DNA of 9,183 bases from an uncultured Prevotellaceae bacterium (GCA_946644025.1 CAMPCG010000097.1:1-9183); one strand, 5' to 3'; shown: positions 1 to 8,500, numbered from the stretch's first letter. Translations and numbers: made by a program. Notes: a model not told the origin generated them from the sequence alone.

Positions 1-42
1 CAATCCCCACACCCCCCACAACCCCCACCAAGTCCCCTATGA
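1..42 (+). CDS. possible last codons of an upstream gene (partial)
   Basis: Frame 1 is open from the window edge and ends at a TGA (40-42) that overlaps the ATG of the thioesterase in an ATGA arrangement, as seen in translationally coupled genes. The 13 visible residues are almost all proline, glutamine, serine and histidine, and the stretch has a single G in its first 38 bases. It may equally be low-complexity spacer DNA. No product can be named. Confidence 0.2.
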   Translation, partial: QSPHPPQPPPSPL

Positions 43-446
43 ATTATATCTTCACTACGCGCATGGCCGTGCGCGACTACGAGTGCGACATCGAAGGCAT
101 CGTGAACAACGCCCAGTATATACATTATTGTGAGCATACCCGTCACCTCTTCCTCAAGGAGTGCGGACTGAGTTTTGCCGAGATGCACCGCAAGGGTGTC
201 GATGCCGTCGTGGCGCGTATGTCGCTGCAATACAAGTCGCCACTGCGCCCCGACGACGAGTTCCTCTCCTGCCTGAACCTTACGAAGGAGGGCATCAAGT
301 ACGTCTTCCACCAGGACATCTACCGTGTAGGCGACAACGTGCTGTGCTTCAGGGGGAAGATTGAGCTTGTCTGTCTCGTCGACGGGCGGCTGGGCGTCAG
401 TCCCGAATACGACGAGGCCTTCAAGAGGTTTTTCAATCCAGAATAG
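39..446 (+). CDS. acyl-CoA thioesterase, YbgC/FadM-type hotdog fold
   Basis: A 135-aa protein, the usual length for single-domain 4HBT (hotdog) thioesterases. These hydrolyse acyl-CoA thioesters in the cytoplasm to free acid and CoA, and work as dimers or tetramers. The N-terminus carries the family signature: VRDYECD with D17 as the expected catalytic aspartate, then GIVNNAQY (residues 20-27) and the YxExxR-type helix (Y30, E32, R35). The central strand 'SLQYKSPLRPDDE' matches the family's substrate-tunnel strand. No signal peptide or membrane segment is seen. The ATG at 39 is chosen because it starts directly before the first beta strand and overlaps a preceding stop (ATGA). The acyl substrate cannot be read from the sequence. 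The downstream operon shows no functional link and is separated by a repeat-rich gap. Confidence 0.93.
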   Translation: MNYIFTTRMAVRDYECDIEGIVNNAQYIHYCEHTRHLFLKECGLSFAEMHRKGVDAVVARMSLQYKSPLRPDDEFLSCLNLTKEGIKYVFHQDIYRVGDNVLCFRGKIELVCLVDGRLGVSPEYDEAFKRFFNPE

Positions 447-456
447 TTGAGGAAGG

Positions 457-561
457 CCACGGCCCCCCCTTCGGCCCCCGAGGGGGCTACTATAGTTTTG
501 TGGCAGATAAGACGGGAAAAGACTATAGTAGCCCCCTCGGGGGCCGAAGGGGGGGCCGTGG
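457..561. repeat. perfect 40-bp inverted repeat (long hairpin)
   Basis: Arms 457-496 and 522-561 are exact reverse complements over 40 bp. The stem can extend to 499/519 with one G-T pair, leaving a loop of 19 nt (500-518). Each arm also contains its own small palindrome: six-base G/C arms around GA (474-487) and around TC (531-544). The structure starts 11 nt after the thioesterase stop and would form an extremely stable RNA hairpin, so it may stop transcription or protect the 3' end, although no U tract follows. It may instead be a copy of a dispersed intergenic repeat. There is no transposase and no clear target-site duplication. Confidence 0.9.
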
Positions 562-594
562 GGGCCTCGGGCCTCCGTGGGCTTTCGGGGGGGG
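539..594 (+). other. G-tract cluster with G-quadruplex potential
   Basis: Six G runs of three or more lie in succession: 539-543, 549-555, 560-564, 569-571, 579-581 and 587-594. The spacers are 5, 4, 4, 7 and 5 bases, which meets the standard G3+N1-7 quadruplex rule. It overlaps the right arm of the inverted repeat, so quadruplex and cruciform would compete. The GGGGCCGTG block at the arm's edge recurs at 591-599, as if a degenerate extra copy of the repeat edge follows. Confidence 0.6.
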
Positions 595-672
595 CCGTGT
601 GCTCTTGTTGGCTTCCCTCCGTTTAAAAGTTGCCTTTGCCCGTATATTAAATAGGGAAAGGGCAGGGGCAAT

Positions 673-756
673 CTACAAACGCCGACGGTGTTTGTATAAA
701 CGTCGTCGTAGTTTTTACAAACGCCGTCGGCGTTTGTAAAAACACTGTCGGCGTTT
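673..756. repeat. four tandem 21-bp near-palindromic units
   Basis: Units lie at 673-693, 694-714, 715-735 and 736-756 with an exact 21-bp period. The third unit with its flanking bases is almost a full palindrome (ACAAACGCC-GTC-GGCGTTTGT, 717-737). The other copies differ at several bases, often at matching positions in both arms. Units run head to tail without spacers, unlike a CRISPR. The array lies 150 bp before the operon promoter. It could bind a dimeric regulator, fold as a chain of hairpins in RNA, or be a mobile or expanding intergenic repeat. Nothing in the sequence decides between these. Confidence 0.8.
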
Positions 757-905
757 GCACTTTTTCCTAACATATTTGTACTGTGCCGTCGTTCGCGTGG
801 ATTTTTTATAGAGGCTCCAGTTAATTGAAGTTGCATAAATAAACGGTTTGCGCAACAAAAAGCGTTAAAAGTGCTAAATCTTTTCTATTTCCGTTGGTTT
901 TTCTC
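757..905. other. AT-rich spacer before the operon promoter
   Basis: No credible coding region is seen on either strand. The stretch is AT-rich compared with the flanking genes and has one short perfect palindrome, TTGCGCAA (848-855), too short to call an operator. No RNA gene is recognised. Confidence 0.5.
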
Positions 906-913
906 TACTTTTG
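906..913 (+). promoter_or_regulatory. Bacteroidetes-type -7 promoter element TAnnTTTG
   Basis: TACTTTTG fits the TAnnTTTG consensus recognised by the primary sigma factor of Bacteroidetes. Transcription would begin around 918-922, leaving a 5' leader of about 15 nt before the ATG at 936. A clear TTG-type -33 element at the right spacing is not seen; the region about 20 bp upstream is only T-rich. No second match was noticed between the operon genes, so this would drive all three. Confidence 0.65.
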
Positions 914-935
914 CAGGGTCTTTTTTATAAAAAAC

Positions 936-3848
936 ATGAAGAAGCTCTACATTTTTATGCTATTTGCCGTCTGTGCGCTCCAAGCCTTTGCACAGATGCC
1001 GAAGCGACTGGTGCTCGTCGAGGAGTTCACCAACACGGGGTGCGGCCCCTGCGCAACGTGGTCGCCCCTGCTCGACTCGTGTATTAACTACCGACTGGGC
1101 GACTGCATCGCCATCAAGTATCACTCGGTGTTTCCAAACAAAGCCGACGAGTTCTATGCCGGTGCCCAGGAGGCCAACCAGGCCCGCGTAGACTACTACG
1201 GCATCAACGCCGTGCCTACCACCCTCGTAGACGGGCAGGACTTGGGCGACCGCAGCTATGCCTACCTGAACCAGGCCATCAGCTACTGTCAGCAGCAGCC
1301 GGTGAAGTATGACCTGACTGTGCGAAACAAGCAAGTCAACGGCACGACCCTGACAGCAGAAGTGGCCCTCGCAAAAATCGTCAACGACGAGAACGAGGAC
1401 GAGCTGGAGTCCAAGGAAGAACTCGCCAAGCTCCGCCTTTTCATTGCGGCCATTGAGGAGCACATCGCCTCTACGACCCCCTGGCCCAACGGTGAGCAAG
1501 AGCTGAACTACACCATGCGCCACATGCTCCCCGCCGGCGGAATACCCCTGGAGGCAATATCGATGCACTTGAGCCTGGACAACTGGGATGTCAGCGATTT
1601 CGACAACCTCTCGGAGCTGGGCGTCCTGGCCTTCATCCAGAACATGGAGACGCGCGAGATACTGGCCACGGCCTATAGCGGCCCCAACGCCGAGGGACAG
1701 AACCGGCTGGCGCTGCAGAACCTCTCGGGCACACCCGACCTCATCTGCAAGCCCGACTACTACGGCAGCGTCATCTTCCGCAACGACGGGGCCAACACCA
1801 TCACGTCGGCCACGCTCAACGTCAGCGTGAACGGCACCGTGAAGCAATATCCCTGGACGGGAAAGCTCGACTACCTGGAGCGCGACACCCTCGCCTTCGA
1901 CGGCTTCACCTCGTTCCAGCTCGACAGCGCGGGCAAGAACGCCGTGGAGCTGTGGCTGAGCGACATCAACGGCTCTGAGTCGTCGAGCAACGTCATCACC
2001 TCGTCGTTCAGCAACTCCGTGCAGGCCAGCTACGGCGTGCAGCTCAAGCTCTACACCGACAAGAAGCCCGAAGAGACCACCTGGAAGCTCTATAACAGCG
2101 ACGGCGACGTCGTCCAGGAGGGCGGCCCCTACGACGGACTGGCACGTAAGTTCATCACCGTCGACTTCGACCTCACCCGCGACGATTGCTACACCCTCGA
2201 GTTTCTCGATGCCGGCGGCGACGGCATCAAGGGAGCCAGCGGCAACGGCTACTACCAGCTGCTGCAGAAGAACGCCGAGGGCAAGACCACGCGCATCGCG
2301 CAGGGCGACTACTCAGGCAGCGTCTTCCACCTGCAGTTCAGGCTCAACAACACCCCGCGGCCCGAGCAGCGCCTCGTCCTGCTCGAGGAGTTCACCAACA
2401 CGTCGTGCGACCCCTGCGCCGACTACTCGCCCTTCCTCGACGAGGCCATCTACCGTAGGCTGGGCGACGCCGTGGCCATCACTTACCACTACAACTTCCC
2501 CTCTCCCCAAGACCCGTTCTACCTCGTCAGTGGTGCCGACGTCATGGCCCGCGCCAACTTCTACGGCGTGACGGGCGTGCCGTCACTGCGCATCAACGGC
2601 GAGCACGCCGGGGCATGGGGCTATGAGGACTATCTCGACAGCTATATCTACTACGCCGGAGCCACGGAGCAGAAGGCCACCATCGACACGGAGGCCACCC
2701 TTGACGACGGACTGCTGACGGCCCGCGTCACGCTGTCGGACGTCAGCTCACAGTCGTCAAACCTGAGGCTGTTCGTGGCCGCCGTCGAGGAGCGCGTGGA
2801 GTGGGACAAGCCCGCCGCCAACGGCGAGCGCTCGTGGAACTACGTGCTGCGCAAGATGCTCACCGGCGGCGAGGGACAGCCGCTGGACATCGACAAGGTG
2901 ACACCCGCCAGCTACACCTTCACCTGGCAGGTGCAGAACTACACCGACGAGACGGAGCTGGGACTGGTGACCTTCGTGCAGGACATGGACACGCAGGAGG
3001 TGCTGGCCGCCGTCTACACTCCGCGGCCCACGGGCAGCACGTCGGCAGCGAAAATACTGAAGGTGCTCGACACCCCCAGCCGCATCTGCGCGCCGCTGTT
3101 CACCAGCCGGCTCATGGTGCGCAACACCGGGCGCGAACCGCTCACACGTGCCACGCTCAACGTGAGCATTAACGGCAGCGTGCAGCAGACACCCTGGACG
3201 GGACGGCTCGGCTATCTTGAGATTGACACCCTCGCCACTCCCGCCTTCACCAGCTTCACCATCAACGACGACCAGGCCAACGACGTCGAGATATGGCTCT
3301 CCGACCTCAACGGTACCTCAGAGGAAAGCGTACACAAGGCCTTTGCCCTGGCCAATGCCTACCGTGCACAGAACGTGGTGCGCCTGACCATCATGACCGA
3401 CAACGCGCCGGAGGAAATCACCTGGGAGGTGACCAACTCTGCAGGCGAAACGGTATGTCAGGGAGGCCCCTACACCGAGGCCCGCAAGAAGCAGGTCGTC
3501 GAGCTGCCCCTGCCCTACGACGACTGCTACACCCTGATTCTCCACGACAAGGGCGGCAACGGCATCAACGGCGACGCCGGGCGCGGCTACTTCATGCTCC
3601 ATGAGGTCAGCGCCGAAGGCAAGGCCCGCCTGCTCGTGCAGGACACCTACACCACCGCCACCCACACCGTGCCCTTCAGCCTCGAGAACTCGCTCCCCGT
3701 GGGCATCAGCGCCCCTGCCGTAGCAGATTCCGACGCGTCGGCGACGGGCAGTGACGGTCGTACATACGACCTGCTGGGCCGCCCCGCAACACGAAACGCC
3801 AAGACCGTCATCAGCAACAAGCGGACAATCATCATCAACAAACAATAA
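936..3848 (+). CDS. secreted protein with two tandem Omp28-like thioredoxin-fold units
   Basis: A 970-aa protein with a signal peptide (residues 1-20, ending AFAQ). It consists of two homologous units, about residues 24-478 and 479-916. Each begins RLVL(V/L)EEFTNT followed by a thioredoxin-type CxxC: CGPC at 36-39 and CDPC at 491-494, with cis-proline candidates P94 and P549. Each continues with a beta-rich region containing LNVS(V/I)NG, PWTG and ELW/EIWLSD(I/L)NG blocks, and closes with a DDCYTL...GG(D/N)GI motif. The thioredoxin part resembles the Omp28-related family of Porphyromonas and Bacteroides outer-membrane or periplasmic proteins. The last ~50 residues hold YDLLGR (944-949) and a basic beta-strand end, like a short type IX sorting tail. 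The start is the ATG at 936, not an in-frame TTG at 894: the latter lies upstream of the promoter element and would bury the signal peptide. Redox activity is plausible but unproven. First gene of the operon. Confidence 0.85.
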   Translation: MKKLYIFMLFAVCALQAFAQMPKRLVLVEEFTNTGCGPCATWSPLLDSCINYRLGDCIAIKYHSVFPNKADEFYAGAQEANQARVDYYGINAVPTTLVDGQDLGDRSYAYLNQAISYCQQQPVKYDLTVRNKQVNGTTLTAEVALAKIVNDENEDELESKEELAKLRLFIAAIEEHIASTTPWPNGEQELNYTMRHMLPAGGIPLEAISMHLSLDNWDVSDFDNLSELGVLAFIQNMETREILATAYSGPNAEGQNRLALQNLSGTPDLICKPDYYGSVIFRNDGANTITSATLNVSVNGTVKQYPWTGKLDYLERDTLAFDGFTSFQLDSAGKNAVELWLSDINGSESSSNVITSSFSNSVQASYGVQLKLYTDKKPEETTWKLYNSDGDVVQEGGPYDGLARKFITVDFDLTRDDCYTLEFLDAGGDGIKGASGNGYYQLLQKNAEGKTTRIAQGDYSGSVFHLQFRLNNTPRPEQRLVLLEEFTNTSCDPCADYSPFLDEAIYRRLGDAVAITYHYNFPSPQDPFYLVSGADVMARANFYGVTGVPSLRINGEHAGAWGYEDYLDSYIYYAGATEQKATIDTEATLDDGLLTARVTLSDVSSQSSNLRLFVAAVEERVEWDKPAANGERSWNYVLRKMLTGGEGQPLDIDKVTPASYTFTWQVQNYTDETELGLVTFVQDMDTQEVLAAVYTPRPTGSTSAAKILKVLDTPSRICAPLFTSRLMVRNTGREPLTRATLNVSINGSVQQTPWTGRLGYLEIDTLATPAFTSFTINDDQANDVEIWLSDLNGTSEESVHKAFALANAYRAQNVVRLTIMTDNAPEEITWEVTNSAGETVCQGGPYTEARKKQVVELPLPYDDCYTLILHDKGGNGINGDAGRGYFMLHEVSAEGKARLLVQDTYTTATHTVPFSLENSLPVGISAPAVADSDASATGSDGRTYDLLGRPATRNAKTVISNKRTIIINKQ

Positions 3849-3860
3849 ATCCAACACACA

Positions 3861-5507
3861 ATGAAAAAAATCATTTCGCTCTTAGCACTTGCCCTGGCCG
3901 CAACGACCCCGGCCCTGGCACAGTGGAACACCAACGCTACGCCGGCCTGCGTCTACAGCACCGCCGACAAAAACGGTGACTACCACGCCTGCAGCATCAA
4001 GGCTGCACGTACCCCCGACAAGAAGACCTGGCTCTCGTGGAAGACCTGGGAGGTGAAGTGGGTCGGCAAACTGAGGACCCTCGCCGTGCGCACCTACCTC
4101 CAGCTGCTCGACCGCGATGGCGTCGCTCAGTTTGAAGAGCCCATCATGGTCAACGACCACGTCACTCCCTCCTGGTGGTCCAACTATTCCCTTTGCGTGG
4201 CTGCCGACGGCAGTGCCATCGTCACCGTGGCCGACGGACGCACCGAGGAGGCCAACCTGACACCCGAAGAGGGCGACACGACAGCCACCTGCTACAGCTT
4301 CTGCCCCGCCATCTACAAGATAGACCAGGAGGGCAACTTCCTCTGGGGACTCGATGGCATCGACTTCCCCGACTACACCGACTCGCCGTTCACCAACGCC
4401 TACGTGGTGGGCGAGGACACCTATTTCATGTTCGACAGCAACTCGAACGGGGTGGATGACTTTATCAACATTGTGCGCATCGACGACGACGGCACGCTGG
4501 GATGGGAAGACATCAAGAAGGTCGATGGCCTCCACGCTCAGATTGTTCCCTCGCTCGACGGCGACTTCCTGCTCTTCGACGACTGTCCCGACGGCGCCCG
4601 CGTGACCCGCCTCAACCGCGACTTCGAGAGTGTCTGGGGCGAGAGCGTCATCTACGACCCGTACAAGTACGACGGCCAAGCCCTCAACCAATACAAGCTT
4701 GCCTCCGACGGACAGGGCGGAGCTGCCGTGGCCTTCGTGCGCAACATGGGCCAGTTTGCCCACAACATCCGCGTGCAGCACATCTATGCCGACGGCTCCC
4801 TGGGCTTCGGACTGGAGGGCCTCGACGCTGCCAACACCGAGGACGGCGACTTCGACTACTGCGGCGTCGCCGTATCGCCCGAGACCGAGGAGATACTCGT
4901 GGACTTCGAGTCGCAGCTCACCACCGGCTACCACGTCATGCTGCAGAAGTTCACCTTCGACGGCGACTACCTCTTCGACGACCAAGGCGTGAGCATAGCC
5001 CGCAAGAGCCAAGACAATAACTACGCCTTTGCCCGCGTGGGCATTGGCAGCATCGAGGACGGCGGCTGGATTGTGTGCTACCGCGACGTGGCAGGCTACG
5101 GAGCCAAGAACAGCTTCGTCATCCGCCGCTACGACAAGGAGGGCACCCAGGTATGGACAAGGACCATCGGGCGCGACCTCGACGTCGACGGCGTCAATAT
5201 GTTCGTGGAGCCCGAGGCTACCTACCTCTTCTACCGCGAGTATGCCTCAGCGAAGGCCCCCGGCGTGAAGATTTTCCGCATAGGTAGCGATGGCAAGTAC
5301 GACGTCACCTATCAGGACAACATCGTGCCCGGCGACGTGAACGGCGACAAGACGGTCGACGTGGCCGACATCGCCCTCATCATCGACGTGATGGCCGCCG
5401 GTGCCACGTCAGCATCGGGTGCCGCCGACGTGAACAAGGACGGCTCGGTCGACGTGGCCGACATCTCGGCCGTCATCGACACCATGGCGGGTAAAGCCAG
5501 CGAGTAA
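3861..5507 (+). CDS. secreted propeller-like protein with C-terminal type I dockerin
   Basis: A 548-aa protein with a signal peptide (1-21, ending ALAQ), starting 12 nt after the preceding stop. Residues ~22-485 contain about eight recurrences of a short strand-turn pattern, hydrophobic-x-x-(I/L/Y)-(D)-x-D/E-G, with the turn glycine (or equivalent) near residues 87, 158, 211, 255, 312, 368, 428 and 478. The spacing of about 45-70 residues suggests a beta-propeller, loosely like delta-60 repeats. The last 58 residues are a textbook type I dockerin: two calcium loops with ligands D492, N494, D496, T498, D500, D503 and D523, N525, D527, S529, D531, D534. Dockerins bind cohesin modules, but no cohesin is in this window. 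The two loops share an exact 20-bp DNA repeat (5353-5372 and 5446-5465). The propeller's ligand is unknown. The gene ends in tandem stops, TAATAA. Confidence 0.85.
   Translation: MKKIISLLALALAATTPALAQWNTNATPACVYSTADKNGDYHACSIKAARTPDKKTWLSWKTWEVKWVGKLRTLAVRTYLQLLDRDGVAQFEEPIMVNDHVTPSWWSNYSLCVAADGSAIVTVADGRTEEANLTPEEGDTTATCYSFCPAIYKIDQEGNFLWGLDGIDFPDYTDSPFTNAYVVGEDTYFMFDSNSNGVDDFINIVRIDDDGTLGWEDIKKVDGLHAQIVPSLDGDFLLFDDCPDGARVTRLNRDFESVWGESVIYDPYKYDGQALNQYKLASDGQGGAAVAFVRNMGQFAHNIRVQHIYADGSLGFGLEGLDAANTEDGDFDYCGVAVSPETEEILVDFESQLTTGYHVMLQKFTFDGDYLFDDQGVSIARKSQDNNYAFARVGIGSIEDGGWIVCYRDVAGYGAKNSFVIRRYDKEGTQVWTRTIGRDLDVDGVNMFVEPEATYLFYREYASAKAPGVKIFRIGSDGKYDVTYQDNIVPGDVNGDKTVDVADIALIIDVMAAGATSASGAADVNKDGSVDVADISAVIDTMAGKASE
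5353..5465 (+). repeat. 20-bp direct repeat inside the dockerin coding sequence
   Basis: Identical 20-base segments at 5353-5372 and 5446-5465, 93 bp (31 codons) apart, encode the VDVADI core of both calcium-binding loops. The dockerin is always an internally duplicated module, but exact identity over 20 bp suggests recent duplication or gene conversion between the halves. Recombination between the copies would delete one loop in frame. Confidence 0.75.
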
Positions 5508-5556
5508 TAACCGACAGACACAGATAACCTAAATTATTAACTAACACAAAACGCTT

Positions 5557-8500
5557 ATGAAAAAGAAAGTATTCCTTTTCGTAACGGCATTCCTGGCCGT
5601 GCTTGCCGCACAGGCCCAGATGATTGCCTATCAAGTGAGCACTAACGTTGTTGGCGAGCCGGGCGAGCCCACCGTCATCGACCTTCAGGGCAATGTGGGG
5701 AAAGACCTCAGCGGCCTGATGATTGATGCCGACGGCAACCTGGAGTTCAACGCCGTAGAGGGTGCCAAGGGCTTCCCCATCGGCTTCGAGTTCCGCTACA
5801 ACAGCCAGAAGATGACTCACTTCCTCATCGGTTCCGACCTGGAGGTGCAGCTCTCGCCAACGGAGACCATCTCCACCGTGGCCCATCAGAACATCGTCAC
5901 CGCCTTCACCACAGAGGGCATCCACGACGTCATAGGTATGTTCCCGCGTGAGGGCGTCTGGGGACTGGACGACACCCAGATAAGCTACTGGACAGAGGGC
6001 ACCGAGGGCTACCGCGCCCTGGTCATCGAGTACAAGAACATCGACTTCGGCAACGGCGGAGGCTGGGGCACCAGCGGCGAGTTCTGCGGCGCGAAGGCCA
6101 CCATCCAGTACCGCCTGTACGAGCAGAGCGGCAACATCGAGATGAAGGTCAAGGGCATGAAGCCCACCGATCCCAGCAACTATAACTTCTTCCGCATCGG
6201 CATCCTGGGCGACAGCAACGACTTCGTGCAGGTGCAGAGCTGGGACGGCACCGTCGTCTCCGCACGCGACAACAGCATCAGCTACAAGACCGACAAGTAC
6301 CCCGTCGACGGCATGGTCTACACCTTCCAGGCTCCCGAGGCTTGCGTCAGCCCGACGGTTTCGGGCAGCGACCTCGTGCTTGCCTCTACCAGCGACCAGA
6401 TTACGGGTACGTTCAACATTGGCAACGGCGACCACTACCTCGTGCTGGCCACCACCGAGGCTGAGCTGAGCGAGAAGCCCGCCGACCAGACGAAGTACAA
6501 GGTGGGCGACGCGATAGGCAATGCCAAGGTCATCGCCATCGCCGACCAGGGTGAGTTCTACGGCGCACAGGGCATGGAGCAGGGCACTTACAACGTGTTC
6601 GTCATCGCCTTCAACAGCCTCTGCATGGACGGCCCGCTCTATTGCAACGAGGCCATCAGCGCCAACATCGCCTTGAAGCCCGGCAAACCCGCAGCACTGG
6701 CCGTGGCCGATGCCGACAAGAACGCCATGAAGCTGCAGGCCACCGACAACGGCTCGCAGATGGTCATCGCCATGACCGACGTGCAGGAGTACAACAGCGC
6801 CGACCAGGCTCTCGGCGTGGGCCTCTTCGGCACCCCGACCGGCAGCTACAACGTAGGCGACGCCATTGAGGGCGGCGGCAAGGTAATCTACGTGGGCAAC
6901 ACGAGCGATGCCATCGACGTCACCGAGCTCGAGGCCGGCAAGGCCTACTTCTACCGTGCATGGAGCACCGACGGCAACGGTGGCTACTCCTCGGAGTGGC
7001 TCGACGCCAACGCCCTGACAGCCGCCGAGCTGCCGTGGGAGCCGATGCTCGACGGAGCAGGACCCGGTGAGCCGCCTCTCGGATGGACCACCGACGGTAA
7101 CGATAGCTACTACTGGGCTGTCGAGGACTACGGCGACGTGTATATATATAATAATGTGAGCTTCCTCCAGGGCGTGGCCGAGACCTGGGCCGAGAGTCCA
7201 GCCGTCTATCTGAACGAGGGCAGCAACTGGCTCTCCGTCGAGATTGGCGCCAACTCCATCCCCGTGCGCTGGGCTTCCGACTGGGAGATGGCCGAGGGCG
7301 ACGAGATTGCCATCCAGGTGACCACCGACGGTACGGAGTACAAGAACATCCTCACCCTGAACAAGGACAACATGCCCGCTTACACCGAGGGCGAGGAGAC
7401 CGTCAACATCTGGAAGAACGGCGAGTTCACCACCTTCCGCGTGAACTTCAGCGACTATGCCGGCCAGAAGGTCAAGGTGCGCCTCTACGTCAAGCGCGCC
7501 ACCAAGGGTCAGGTCAACTTCCGCAACCTTAAGCTCGAGGGCACCCTCTACGGCATCGTCGGAACCATTCCCGGCCTGACCTGGGACGACGACATCTTCA
7601 TGACTCAGGATGCCGACAACAAGAACCTCTTCACCGCCAAGCTCGACGTCACCGTGAGCGAGCTTCCCGCTGAGGCCTACGAGTACAAGCTGCGCACCAA
7701 CCAGAACTGGGACGGCTACCAGCTGCCCGCCGACGGCAACCAGAGCTGGATGCCCACCGAGGCCGGCGACTACACGCTCGTCTTCACTGCCGACATCGCT
7801 GCCAACACGCTCTTACTCTCAGTCGAGCGCCCCTTCAGCGTCAGCTTCGACAACAAGGGCAACTGGAGCACCGTCTATGTCTACACCTTCACCTACGACC
7901 CGCTTACCGAGCAGACGACCGAGTTCAGCGGCCCGTGGCCCGGCACACCCGTGGAGGTGAGCGGCGGATTCTTCAACCGCTCGTGGACCTATAACTTCAC
8001 CGCCTCGCAGCAGCCCGAGTACATCATCTGGAACAACGGCGGCGGCAGCGAATGGGAAGAGGCCGAGCAGACCGACGACCTGCCCTTCGTCAACGGCAAG
8101 AAGTACACCTACTTCCCCGAGATTACCAGCATCAAGCTCAACGGCTCGTGGAACGCTTGGGACGGCCCCGAGATGACGGTCACCGAGTACAACAACATGG
8201 CCTACGAGACCACCGTCGACCTCACCAAGGCCGCCGAGGACCAGGAGTTCAAGCTCTGTGTCAACGGCCAGTGGATTGGCTCGGGCGAGTTCGTCGCCAT
8301 TGAGGGCGACGCCGCCGAGGATGTCACCGAGGGCGAGATAGGCTCCAACCTCAAGCTGAAGGCCGGCAAGGGCTACGACATCATTGCCTTCTGGGCGAAC
8401 CCCAGCAAGAACGTGAAGGAGGGTTGGCTGCTCGAAATCACCCCGAACACCACCGTCGGCGTGGACGGCGTGCGTGCCAACGCAGCACAGAAGCAGACCA

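Noticed and set aside
500..739. 79-codon plus-strand ORF with GTG start and KRRR repeats
   Set aside because: It runs through the loop and right arm of the inverted repeat, the G tracts and the 21-bp array. Its repetitive basic sequence is a by-product of the DNA repeat.
673..756. CRISPR array
   Set aside because: The units are contiguous and palindromic with no unique spacers, and no cas gene is nearby. The same applies to 8767-8832.
640..790. Terminal inverted repeats around the 21-bp array, as around the second array
   Set aside because: Flanks such as AGGGAAAGGGC and its possible partner GCACTTTTTCC pair only weakly and with gaps, so no bounded element can be supported there.
848..855. 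TTGCGCAA palindrome as operator
   Set aside because: An 8-bp palindrome is expected by chance and it sits about 58 bp before the promoter element without a repeat partner.
894..935. TTG start giving a 14-residue extension of the Omp28-like protein
   Set aside because: The TAnnTTTG promoter element lies inside the extension and the signal peptide begins at the ATG at 936.
960..1847. Long antisense ORFs on the minus strand (also 3882-5012, 5473-6435, 7819-8670)
   Set aside because: They are opposite-strand shadows of GC-rich genes. They show no recognisable domain, and the plus strand carries clear domains throughout.
5508..5556. Separate promoter for the 1008-aa gene
   Set aside because: No TAnnTTTG match is seen in the 49-nt gap, so co-transcription is simpler.
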